A DNA stretch of 64,000 nucleotides from Sweltsa coloradensis (taxonomy: Eukaryota > Arthropoda > Insecta > Plecoptera > Chloroperlidae): positions 930,001 through 994,000 of the forward strand of contig JAMZAV010000310.1 of assembly GCA_024449915.1 (NCBI GenBank), written 5' to 3'. Position numbers and translations under genes: made by a program. Below are positions 50,374 through 61,842 of the stretch, piece after piece. Within the stretch, counting starts at the first letter, position 1, and every line of letters starts with the position of its first letter. The notes under the pieces are model-generated. The model was not told where the DNA came from. It did not search any database and worked only from the letters and a program-made list of their open reading frames with translations.

Positions 50374-50654
50374 GCACTGCGACTGATTCTGTAAAATCGT
50401 TATGGAGATAACGTTCGTTATCCGGCACTTTAGCGACAATTTTGCGTGTTGACTGATTCTGTAAAAATTATAGTGATCATGCATGAAACGAGAATGAAAT
50501 AAGGAGTCGCTATGCTATGCTATCAAGATACCGAAATGGCGGCCGTAGCGACTATTTTACAGAATCAGGTCGATAACGATAATTTATAACGTTGATATTC
50601 ATATCAACCTGTGATCGCTATCTATCATAGCGACTATTTTACAGAATCGCACTG
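50374..50654. mobile_element. Nested MITE-like inverted repeats
   Basis: The terminal word GATTCTGTAAAA occurs on + at about 50385 and 50455, and its reverse complement TTTTACAGAATC at about 50556 and 50637. The outer pair encloses the inner pair, as when one element inserts into a relative. Both right ends continue inward as TAGCGACTA. GCACTG at 50374-50379 and 50649-50654 may be the target-site duplication of the outer element. No coding capacity. Confidence 0.7.
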
Positions 50655-51622
50655 TAGGAGCAGTGATAATCTACTCACAATTCGTTCTAGTGTTTACTCT
50701 GACGGGAACCTGTAAGTCATTTTGTCGTTTTTATCTTCCTATATCGTTCGCCCATTTTCTTCGCATTCCAACTTATTAAATAATGTTGATTACATATCAA
50801 AAATGTTATTCTATTTTTTATGTTTGTGTAGTTTGTGTGATATGATTATATGACCAATGCCAAGTAAATCTTCCACGCATTATTATCTATAGAATTATTC
50901 ATGGTTTTACCTGAGGCCTCTCGTGATATTCAAACGTAGCTGGGACGTGTGATTTGAATTAGTGGCGCGTACACATGGCCAATATCTGCGCATGATTTAA
51001 GCGACGCACACCCCCATTTAATCCACTTTACTCAACAGCTAGATAAACTTAACCGACTAACTAGGATCACGTGCCGAATCGCTTAACGGGACGCGGTTAG
51101 CCAACAACACAGTATTTACTTAGTTATTCATGTCAAGCTGGAACCATTTTGTATGTTCTTGTAGTATATTTATATATTTATGTATAGCGCTTTAAAATAT
51201 TAATCTACCATTTATATAATGTAAATGCTTGGGAGATTGCTTTATAGTTTATTATTATAATGTGTAAATTACGGCATAAAAAGAGTCCAAACAACCAATC
51301 ATGATCAATAAAAGTTCTTAACGATATTCTGTCACGGACGTATGACGTAACGTTTTCGTGATCCTCGAATGATATTGCGGCCATACTCCTGTCACTGTGA
51401 CTAAATCATGAGTCACATGTTTTAAAGGTTTGTAAACCTATGTTTTAAACCTTCAAAGATTCGCCAAGAAATCGAAGATCGCTTTGAGGAACCCTGCCTA
51501 TCATTGTGTGTACGTCACGTACGCATTTACATTGTTACGTCACTTTTATCATGCCTTCCCGAATATCCTACTTCTTCGTCACGATTGACGGAGAATCTGC
51601 CATGTGTCAGAAATTTAGTTTT
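50655..51622. other. Non-coding AT-rich DNA
   Basis: Nothing recognisable. Confidence 0.5.
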
Positions 51623-51909
51623 ACCCGGCACCTCCACCAAAACGCGTATCATTCACGCTGTATAAGAGTCGCAATATAACAAACACAACCATGATTTGCC
51701 TTAACCCGGCACCTCCACCAAAATCCGTAACCTCGCTATAACGTTGTTTCCCTTTTAAAAGTTGCAATATAACTAACACAACCATGATTTGCCTTTACCC
51801 GGCACCTCCACCAAAATCCGTAACCTCGCTATAACGATTGTGTTTCCTTTTGAAGACTCGCAATAGAACAAAAATAGCCGTGATTTGCCTTTACTCGGCA
51901 CCTCCACCA
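51623..51909 (+). repeat. Tandem array of four tRNA-3'-end-like words
   Basis: The 17-nt word starts at 51623, 51704, 51797 and 51893, all on +, the last as ACTCGGCACCTCCACCA. The later units share a longer period of ~94 bp with words such as AACACAACCATGATTTGCC and CCTCGCTATAACG. The word is therefore part of a minisatellite here, in contrast to the isolated copies elsewhere. Confidence 0.9.
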
Positions 51910-52898
51910 ACTTCGTGAACAGTATGACACCGAAGTTTAATATTTCTTGTTCCAGCCCACTAACACAACAAAGCCTATCTCACTTCACTAACAGTTTCAT
52001 TATCATTTCTTCTGGTTTCCACCTAAACCACCTAAAGAAGAGCACGCAAATCGTATCAACATTTACGTACAGCTATGTTATTAATAAAATATTTTTTTAT
52101 TCGTTGGGCTTGTGGTTAGAGGCTCTGGTTCCAATGCAGAAGGTTCAGGGTTCGTTTCCCGCTATAGGCAGAAGTTTCTTAGCTTCTGATGTTGGATGTG
52201 ACTTGAGTCCAACAGTTCTTGGTTTAGAAAAACGGTGACTTTGGAGCCGTTCTAGCAATGAGGCACATAATAAACATAAGTTTGTTCCGAATCAGCCTTG
52301 TCGATTCTGGTTCTGTTAGCGGGTGGAATCGTTTTCAGTTTGATTGATCGGATTGATCGGATGGTCTCTAGTTGGTTATTGTTCGCATGTCGATGTAGTC
52401 GGCGGCGGCGCCTGGATTGGTGTTTTTTTAAAATTGAATTAATACATCCTACTAATGCAAAATTTGCAAAATGTATTCCGAATACAAATGATACACTACA
52501 CTCGCAGAACAGTGCGATATAGTATTCTCCACCTTGAAGAAACTAATCAACTTCAAGGCCTCGAAGTATCAAGCGGGACTTATAACAACACCAGCTTCAA
52601 ACACAACTGGATGTTCATCTCACGACTTGCACTAATTGCCTGTGTACGTCTAGACGATCCGAAGAAGACACCTGGTAACGAGAAAGTAATTAGGCAGCCT
52701 GTTTGACGTGTAGTCAGCACAACCTCGTTAGCGATGAAAGTAGGAAATTGTGTTTCCAATTATATACAGATAAAAGCTCGTTATAAAAATGTAGGCAAAA
52801 TGTCTCCCTGTTGGAATCTGTCTGGTCTAAATTTCCCGGAGGTCCACTGCTCAAATCCCAGTTCAAACTGTTTACAAAAATCACCTTTAACCAGTAAT
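51634..52898 (+). mobile_element. 1.2-kb duplicated element, copy 1
   Basis: About 98% identical (hand count, roughly 16 substitutions in ~1 kb) to 54065-55234, starting just after the first word of the array and ending CACCTTTAACCAGTAAT. It carries three more array words at its left end and a tRNA-like promoter at 52111-52159. A 117-codon frame opens in both copies from a TTG (51885 here). Of six substitutions between copies inside it five change the amino acid, so it is not under purifying selection and I do not call it a gene. The flanks of the two copies are unrelated, which argues for a mobile element over a plain tandem duplication. Confidence 0.75.
52111..52159 (+). repeat. tRNA-like Pol III promoter, copy 1
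   Basis: TGTGGTTAGAGG at 52111-52122 matches box A. GGTTCGTTTCC at 52149-52159 is close to box B (GGTTCRANNCC). They are spaced like the boxes of a tRNA. This is the hallmark of a tRNA-derived SINE head. Confidence 0.5.
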
Positions 52899-53850
52899 CT
52901 AGGTGCCCGTTAGGGCGCCGCAGCCAAGCCGCGGTGCGCTACAACACTCAAGCACCTTATACACCAAGCAGAGTTGGGGTGATTTCGAGGTGTTACCCAG
53001 CCGTCATGTAACGTGATGTGAACTTGAAAACTATCACAATCGAGGGGATTTAGGTACCTGACAACACATGCCAAATTTTATTGGGGTACGATTATTCCTT
53101 CTTGGTGAAAAAATGGCTTGAAACATGCTCAAAATCACTTTAAGGATGTTAGCTACTGCCTACTTACTGCTACTGCTAACATCTAATACGTCGGCCCGCG
53201 ATTCTGACCAGACGGGTGGGACTACAATGTTCATATTTTACATGGACATTAAGGTTATAGAAATATAGTCCTTTTGAAAAAAAAAGTTGAAAAAGTTTGT
53301 TGGAAGGCTTCCAAATAAAGGTTTTAAAATAAGCTTAAACACTTGGCATACAATCAACAAGTAACCATAGTTACTTGACACTTGTTGACGGTATAAGCAG
53401 AGTTAGGCGGGAAAGTGCGATACGTAAACAAATAGCGGACATTTAAAATTTTTCTTTTTTGTGTGGAACGAGAAAAGGTGTCATTATACTCTCATAAAAC
53501 AAATCAGAAACCGTCCCTGGCCTAGGCCCAGATGTGGAAAATTATTTATAATGCAAAAGTTTAGGTCTAAAGTTCCATTTGGCTATAGGACTAGTAAAAT
53601 TCATACTTACATTACATGTTTGACAAGCCTAGCCAACCCTATGCCAGCACAACATGTTTCTGATATGAACTTGCTCATCTGTTTGTTTACATAATTGCAA
53701 CAATCAAATCATTTCATACAACTTGTCTTTCGATTGGCCCGCGTTTATGAAGGCACTGCCATCTAGAATAATATAGAACTTTTTCGAGCTCTTTGCTATA
53801 CGCAAATCTTTTTAAAGTGTTTGGATTTCGTGATACTCTTTCAACCATAG
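52899..53850. other. Unique spacer between element copies
   Basis: Not duplicated. It contains a CTCF-like word GCCATCTAG at 53758-53766. No gene is supported before the exon candidate that follows. Confidence 0.5.
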
Positions 53851-53985
53851 ACATCCTAGCTAGACCAGCAGTCGGTGGTCCACGGCCGGTACAATTAGAA
53901 GCCATCTTAAATGACAGTTTACATGTTAATCAAATGGGAGCGATTTGTGGCCAAATAGTTCTCAAGATTGCCGCCAGGTTGACAG
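53851..53985 (+). CDS. Candidate internal coding exon, 135 bp
   Basis: An acceptor-like tract (TACTCTTTCAACCATAG, ending 53850) precedes 135 bp, exactly 45 codons, that end at GACAG|GTAAGC, a good 5' splice site. Only one frame is open across it; the other two meet stops within 12 bases. In that frame both splice junctions are phase 1, so the exon is symmetric. The peptide includes ILARPAVGGPRPVQLEAIL and VNQMGAICGQIVLKIAARLT, well-mixed sequence with an amphipathic Leu/Ile pattern, not low-complexity. I recognise no family. It lies between the two 1.2-kb repeats but is not duplicated. Its phase matches the candidate first exon (15953-16010). Chance remains possible. Confidence 0.28.
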
Positions 53986-54132
53986 GTAAGCATACTAGCC
54001 TTTAACACCAAATGATTACTAAATTCCCTTATGCAATCACTTCGTATTGTTTCTTTTTTTAATACCACAAACGCGTATTATTCACGCTGTATAAGAGTTG
54101 CAATATAACAAACACAACCATGATTTGCCTTA

Positions 54133-54244
54133 ACCCGGCACCTCCACCAAAATTTGTCATCTCGCTATAACGATTGTGTTTCCTTTTGAAGACTGCAATA
54201 GAACAAAAATAGCCGTGATTTGCCTTTACTCGGCACCTCCACCA
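54133..54244 (+). repeat. Two tRNA-3'-end-like words in element copy 2
   Basis: The word starts at 54133 (exact) and 54228 (ACTCGG variant). The same C-to-T change is in the last word of the first array (51893), as expected if the whole element was copied. Confidence 0.9.
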
Positions 54245-54445
54245 ACTTCGTGAACAGTATGACACTGAAGTTTAATATTTCTTGTTCCGGCCCACTAACA
54301 CAACAAAGCCTATCTCACTTCACTAACAGTTTCATTATCATTTCTTCTGGTTTCCACCTAAACCACCTAAAGAAGAGCACGCAAATCGTATCAACATTTA
54401 CGTACAGCTATGTTATTAATAAAATATTTTTTTATTCGTTGGGCT

Positions 54446-54494
54446 TGTGGTTAGAGGCTCTGGTTCCAATGCAGAAGGTTCAGGGTTCGTTTCC
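54446..54494 (+). repeat. tRNA-like Pol III promoter, copy 2
   Basis: Box A-like TGTGGTTAGAGG at 54446-54457 and box B-like GGTTCGTTTCC at 54484-54494, identical to copy 1. Confidence 0.5.
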
Positions 54495-55235
54495 CGCTAT
54501 AGGCAAAAGTTTTTTAGCTTCTGATGTTGGATGTGGCTTGAGTCCAACAGTTCTTGGTTTAGGAAAACGGTGACTTTGGAGCCGTTCTAGCAATGAGGCA
54601 CATAATAAACATAAGTTTGTTCCGAATCAGCCTTGTCAATTCTGGTGCTGTTAGCGGGTGGAATCGTTTTCAGTTTGATTGATCGGATTGATCGGATGGT
54701 CTCTAGTTGGTTATTGTTCGCATGTCGATGTAGTCGGCGGCGGCGCATGGATTGGTCGAGTTTTTTTAAAATTGAATTAATACATCCTACTAATGCAAAA
54801 TTTGCAAAATGTATTCCGAATACAAATGATACACTACACTCGCAGAACAGTGCGATATAGTACTCTCCACGTTGAAGAAACTAATCAACTTCAAGGCCTC
54901 GAAGTATCAAGCGGGACTTATAACAACACCAGCTTCAAACACAACTGGATGTTCATCTCACGACTTGCACTAATTGCTTGTGTAGGTCTAGACGATCCGA
55001 AGAAGACACCTGGTAACGAGAAAGTAATTAGGCAGCCTGTTTGACGTGTAGTCAGCACAACCTCGTTAGCGATGAAAGTAGAAAATTGTGTTTCCAATTA
55101 TATACAGATAAAAGCTCGTTATAAAAATGTAGGCAAAATGTCTCCCTGTTGGAATCTGTCTGGTCTAAATTCAGGAGGTCCACTGCTCAAATCCCAGTTC
55201 AAACTGTTTACAAATATCACCTTTAACCAGTAATA

Positions 55236-58200
55236 TGATATACTATAGATCCGTACTAGCAACGAAACACGTATACAATTGTTTGTTTAGCCGATCTATA
55301 ATCATCTTTTGTAACTGGGTAGTACACGAAAAATAAAGCTGTGTTCTTAATTTTTGTCGGCCTGCTTCTTTATAAGAATAACAGTGTATGGGAATTGCAA
55401 TGTATGTCACAACGAGTCACCTGTATTATAACTGTACATACACGTGTAGTTTTGTCGTCGAATGTCGAATTCTATTTTCATTGTGTTGTTATCACTTTTG
55501 TCGCACACAATATCTAGAGCCAGAGGACTATATCTTGTTTAAAAGTGAATGCGGCACATCACAGACGGGAAACTGGTGGATAAATTCACCTCCTTGCTTT
55601 GCTAACCCGCCCTTCGACCGACATTGCATCGACCTACATTTTATGTTTGAATAGTATGTTGCTTTTCCATCACTGAACCAATTTTATTATTTCTGAAGCA
55701 CACACCTTCTCATCAAAGTAAGAGCCCGGTGTTATTGGCCAACATGTTTTTCACTGGGATTCAACTAATTTCCTTTGGATTTTATTTGAGTGTTTACTCC
55801 GGCTGATGCACGTATATGTTATTACACTAATGGGCGCCGCGTCGGGGCCGAGATAGCTGTTAGATTATTGAGCTGGTTTCAGTGTTTATTAGAGTAATCA
55901 CTTGACTTAAATAATTGTTTAATCGTATATTGCTGATGTTATTATCGAAGGATGACCCATTTCACTTTGTCATATTGTGTTTGTGGCAACGGGTTGCAGT
56001 TCCATCAAAGCGTGCCGTCGCTACACGCTATAGTTTGTACATAGAGACTAATCCCCTAGTTTAAGCCAAGTCCGTGGTGTTTGAGCAGCAGAATGTTGAG
56101 CGTGCGTGTTGTTTATGTATGCACAACTTCATATTGTTTAGTTTCTTGTTTTTGAATTGCGCACTTGACAATATTACGTCAGCCGTTTAGTAACCCCGTA
56201 TGACAGGCAGAACTACCGTAAGCAAATTACCCTACCCCGTCCCAACGGTTGCTATCTCTCTTTCAGCTCCGTGGTGTATGTGCGTTTCGCTTTTACTAAC
56301 AGGTTTAACCATGAGCAGGTTGCGAGCTGTTCTAAATATTTTCATCACACTTTCTATACTTAAACCAAATCGTTTGAGCGTTCTTGTAGAAAGTATCTTA
56401 AGATGTTAGTGCTACCCATTATTATCTTGTTTATTATTACCATGTATAAATTACTGATTATCTAACGCACCTAGTCAACAACACCTGATTTGCATCTGTT
56501 GCGTGCTCGACCTAGGGTGTATTAGTTCGCGTTAAGCGGTACGCGTTGAGCTCGACTAATCAAATGAGCCGGTACGCATTAACCGTAGTTTAATTAGTAA
56601 CCCTTTACTGTGGTCTGGTGTATCGGCCGATCAGTCCCACGCTGTGGTGACATAGCCTCTGCTATACCCTATCGTGTCACGTGCGAGTAATTCGAGCACA
56701 GTTCCGTCCCCCAGGCAATGATATTGCCCGCTAAGCTGATTTCAATCCTGGGACCTATTTACTAACTCTTGCGACAATATTGTCGATCGACATTTGACAG
56801 CGTCAACTTTGTAAAGACAATAACGCCTGTGATAACTTGTCAAACGACAATGACCACTTATTGAATAGAACCACAGGGCTAACTGGCACGCAGAAATGTC
56901 AAGACTACCGCACCGATTATGATTTATTATATTCTATTTCAAAGTTTTCGCCGTCGATTAACACCTGTCGTTCCTGTTAATAAATATAGGACCCCAGTGC
57001 GTAAACTACACATCCTATAACACATTGAAATCATCCGCGGGGTCGTGAAGGTGTTAATTTTATGTGACCAGTTCATATATTATTACCATATATTTATTAC
57101 ATTCCCCACACTAATTATGCTTGTCATAACACTCGTAACAATATTTCAGTTTACCCTTAAACGACGAACAACTCCTCGAATTTAAACTTGAGAGACGCAT
57201 GTTGACGGAACTCTTCATTTAAATGTGTGTTTCTATTGTGACACTTTAATTAACCTATTTCGCTGTTCGTGTATTTACTTCAAAGTATCGACATGCTAAC
57301 AAGTTCCGTGTCACATTGCATTCTGAAATAATAACGTTTGATTCCATTGAGTAGGCGTCGACTGTAATTATGTAAGTGGCATTTCATAACCACAATAAAG
57401 ATGTCTTTGTTAGGACAGCAAAAGTTGCTTTCTGTGTTTGTGCGAATGAAATTCAACATTAAGTTATTACCCATAACTGTAAATTTCATCTGAGCTTATA
57501 CTCACTCATAACTGTGGCATTAACTATTTAAGAGTATCGGCTGGTTTCCAGTTTCAATTTGATTTTAATTAGCAGCAGCTGCTCTGATGTTTTCTATCCA
57601 CAATAACAGATTTAATTACGTAACTGAATTGAAGACGCCCATTCAAGATGACGGTCTTTAGTCGTTTCAAATTAAGCCCTTAATATAGTTAAAGCTCTAC
57701 TTAGTTTTTAGAGCAAGTAAACACGGTTTACTGGCCTCAATATCATCTCTTGGAGAAGTCTGCAGAGTTATAGCCCCTTGAGGTATAAGCTTTGTCCTGA
57801 AATATGACTCCCCACTCAGTCTGGTCTTTTTATAAATATGAAGGTTAAGATTGTTTAAAAGTAGAACAGTAATGCACCCAAGTTCTTTTGTTAGAGGAAC
57901 GTTAACCACATACTAATTAGATTGCAACTTTATATATTTGCACTTGTATTGTTCTGATTTCATTCAATCGTTTGGATAAGACAAATAAATTTTTTTTATA
58001 CTCTCATTTTTATTTTAAATATTGACATTTTAACAGACAGGGCTCTTTAGATGAGACTTTAGCGATCTTGAACTGAATAATTTTATCGTTTCTAACAAAA
58101 ACCGCTCTGTGAAGTGTATTTTACTTGCCATTAGGTGATATTAATAGCTTAATATATACCCAGTTGATGGCTATATATCCACGTTAATAGTTTCTGCTGT

Positions 58201-59894
58201 CCCCCTATGCACACACCGGCCGGGGACTTAATATGTTCGCTTTGCGGCCTAGGGGTAGGGTGGGACGATAACAACATAAAACGTCAAGTTATTCAAAGAC
58301 CATTGAAAACAATGAAGATAGATTTACATAATGAAACTTGGATCCACGGAACCAAGTTCCCGCAGAAGAATATAATGTCTGAATGATTCATTGCCTGCTC
58401 TGGTTGTTATCTCAATGATCGTGCGGCTGGGTGGCAAGTATATTTGTCATTGCCACTGAATGTAAGACGTTTCATGGGGTCATTCGGTGTCTGGTATGGA
58501 GGTTTAAATAGGTACCGTTTACGGATAATGTGTTGTAAATCGCTTACAGGAAACAATATTAAAGCACTATTTAATTTTATTAAATACTTGTCCTTTGTGC
58601 ATGCGCTCGTAGTTATTACACAGTTATTATTCTTTTGCCCAAAATATAATTTGCATTCACGATAATGGTTTATGCTGCAGGGGAGTGGTGTGCTTGCACA
58701 CTCACAAAGGGCCTGTAATTTAATGTAATTTTTACAAGTTTTCGGTGATCGCATCGCTGCGCGCTTACGTTTTCGCTATTCGGTGAATAATGAAAACCTG
58801 TGCTCTGGCTTGACTCTGATACGTGTACTGTATAATGCACGGCAAAACTTCAACGAATACAATTTCAAGCACGTGTAAATTAAATTATAAAACAGTTCGT
58901 CTTTGCCACCGCCAACAGGCAATGTTTCATCAGAAAAGTGTATGTACATGTGTAGTTACTCTACCAGTATTAGATTGGCGCCCTTGTTTTCTCATCTCGT
59001 GAGTTCTCTTCTGAGCCAGACCGGAACGAGCCGCGCGATGCAGCAGTTTCATTCAATCACATCATTAGCCTTGCTTACCTTTTAGATGTAGACTGTAGAG
59101 TCTTGACCTGATTCTATCCATCCGTTCCATATTTTCCAATCACTTACGGTACCTCCATCGTGAGATGCATTGCATTATACGAAATAAATAAATAAATAAA
59201 TGCAATCTTCTTAATTCTGTATCACCTAACATGCCACTTGTATGACCTATATACTTCCCATTGTTTTGGCACTACTTATATATATTATCTTGACATGAAA
59301 CTTTTTGTTGCTGATGGTAGTTAACTCATTACATGAAGCGTATACACATTGCCAATATATGTTTGAATGCATATAATACAGTGTAAATTGTTGTCTTTAG
59401 TTTAATTAAGAAATATTTCTTGAAGATTTTTTAGTATATTGTGTGTGCAGTGTGTACTGGTAAAACAAGTTTGAAGTTGCATGCATGCACAAGGTAATCT
59501 TATACTGTCACATCGGTTTCGACTGCCCAGTCTCCAGAAACTTGAAACGACCTCTCTCTGTTCACCTGCTTCCCATCTCTAACTAATTAAAGAGCAATCT
59601 TCTCGCCATGAAATTTGATTATCTCAGCACTAGAGCTGTCCTAGTTTCGTCCTCGTCACAATGCGAGTCACGCCAGGTAGTCTGTGATTGTTTGATGCAC
59701 TTCCCATAACTCGGTAATGACCTCCCGCCTAGCTCCCTAGATTAACGCCTCCAACAAACTTGTAAACTCTGCCCTAAGAGGTCGGCGTTCGTGAAGTCTT
59801 TTAACTTCTTCGTCCATTTGTAAAAGCTTGAGTTGAAATCCGGGCATTTAGTCGACGGTGGCAGTAATCTCGATGATCTAGCTTTTTGAGTTCG
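55236..59894. other. Non-coding DNA
   Basis: No gene, RNA or mobile element could be supported. A short (AAAT)n run lies at about 59182-59201. Confidence 0.5.
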
Positions 59895-59913
59895 CCCCCC
59901 CCCCCCCCCCCCC
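59895..59913. repeat. Run of 19 C
   Basis: Perfect mononucleotide run; its length is likely unstable between individuals and assemblies. Confidence 0.95.
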
Positions 59914-61531
59914 AAACACAGGACGGAGGGAAATCGTAGACTTACACTTAGGACTTAAAAAAAGTTTCCTCAGCTAATGCTGTTGGATGTCTTTATGATG
60001 AATATTTCTCGTGGTTATTCGAATTCCGCCCTAGTGGTTTCCGTTGACTAACTGATTGGTCCGTTGCTCTTGTGATTGAGTGCCTGCTTGTTCCAGAGGT
60101 TAAGTGATTGCCGATATACCAACCAAATGTTCGGTTCGGAGATGTCGGAAGATTTGTGCACGGCTGAGTTATCATACTCCACAATAAGCTGATGCTATAT
60201 CACACTTTTGCGTATTTATTTAATCTCGACAGTCAGTGTCTAGCATAACTCCAGTGATGGATTGCGCGTATTGACAGGGCTCGCGCAAGAAGAGACAGAG
60301 TTTCCACCTCGCGGCGAGTGGACGGCGGATGATTGATTGAGCCCGGTTACAAGGCAATCACCGTGTCTCAGCTACTACACTAGCGGCGTAATCTCACTGT
60401 AATTGCACAGGAGTGAGCGGTCAAACATTGTACTTGGGGTAGCTGATTGCGCATTGCAGCGTTGCGTGATGATCGGACACAAATAACGTGATATTTATTA
60501 CCCCTTGAGGGTTGCCGTCATGCTAGTGGAAAGACGGCTAGGCCGCACATAAATAGGAATATACAAAACATAACCGTGCAGGTCTGTGTAACCAAGTAAT
60601 ATACTTGGGTGTAGCGAGCAAGGGTAAGGGCACTAATTGGTTGTTATTTTAAGATGGGTTTTGCCTAATCGCGCTTTTGGCGTATCACCGTTATGATGAA
60701 CATAACCTACGTGGTAAAACAAGACATATAAAGAACCACACACTATCCCCACCCTGGCCAATTGTTAACTAAGTATTTTGTGGGTATGAACTTTCAAAAT
60801 ACACATTACCACTATTCACTATACACCGACACGTTACACGTTCGACCATTCGTCTTCCGTTGCCACCAGTGATACAGTAGAGTGTAGAGTATCGACTGCA
60901 AGCGTAATTGTTTCAGCCTGTTATTCGACGACAATCGCTGTGTATTGCTGACAATTTGCTGTGTTACCTCTAATAAATATCGTTGTACAGTGTACACTGC
61001 ACTATTGTGAAGGCTTTTCGAAGGCCCTAACAAAATGAGTTAACGGTATTTTGGTTGAATCCTCGTATATCGGTAATGCAAAGCGTAATCTTTGTCAACT
61101 GAGGCCTGGGGGATAGTTATTAATATGACTCTGTTCATATTCACTCATCCCTACAATGATGTTGATAGGGTTATTATAAAATCTGCGTGATACTTTGAAT
61201 TTTGATGCAAGAAACACACAAACGATTGCGAACCAATAGCGTACCCATGTCGTCACCTCACCACACTTTTAATAATATAAATATTTTTTAGTAGAACTAC
61301 ACGCGGACTCGTATTATTTTATGAAAAGTTGTTTTTGTACTAACGCAGCACATACACATCTAAGTTTTTTTCCAGTAATATAAAATCATTACAATACAAG
61401 TAAGCTACATGTATTTTGTTTATATATTTTAATTTGCACTTTCTATGAAATATTCTTTTTCACTTTAATATCTAGGATTACAGCTGTAACAATTAATTAA
61501 ATTATGTTTGAAGTTGCACGAACATCAGGTT
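59914..61531. other. Non-coding DNA
   Basis: GC-richer between about 60.25 and 60.55 kb; otherwise nothing recognisable. Confidence 0.5.
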
Positions 61532-61606
61532 TGATGGAAAATAAGGCTTCACTAGCCTTAATCGCGCCTTACTAAAGGCCTCAATCAATCAATCAATCAA
61601 TCAATC
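61532..61606 (+). mobile_element. Retroposon 3' end with AATC tail
   Basis: Hairpin AAGGCT (61543-61548) / AGCCTT (61554-61559), then TAATCGCGCCTTAC, then (AATC)6 at 61582-61606. It shares the hairpin and following sequence with the copy at 10.04-10.15 kb but has a different tail, so the two are independent 5'-truncated insertions of one family. Confidence 0.6.
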
Positions 61607-61842
61607 GTCAATGTTTACTATTGGCTTGTCCGGTAAGAACTCGCCGTGTACATCACGCGCAAGACTATAGGTTCAGTTTGTTTCGCGTGTGTTTTATATT
61701 TTAATAGCGGGATAACTGAGTGACAAGTGATTCGTATTGAATGTCGCTACACAAAGACATGCATTCTTTATAAGTGCAAGATATCCCGCAAGCAATCGTG
61801 TCCGCACACGTCATTCTATCAATAACAAAAATATGGTCGTGG

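Larger units (their letters stand above)
54065..55234 (+). mobile_element. 1.2-kb duplicated element, copy 2
   Basis: Matches copy 1 but with one array unit fewer. The left end reads CCACAAACGCG and the right end TTTAACCAG. TAATA occurs immediately outside the left end (54060-54064) and at the right end (55231-55235), a plausible 5-bp target-site duplication. The same 117-codon frame and tRNA-like head are present. Confidence 0.75.

Noticed and set aside
51885..52238. 117-codon frame conserved in both 1.2-kb copies
   Set aside because: It starts at TTG, overlaps the tRNA-like head, and five of six differences between copies change the amino acid. The identity is due to recent duplication, not selection.
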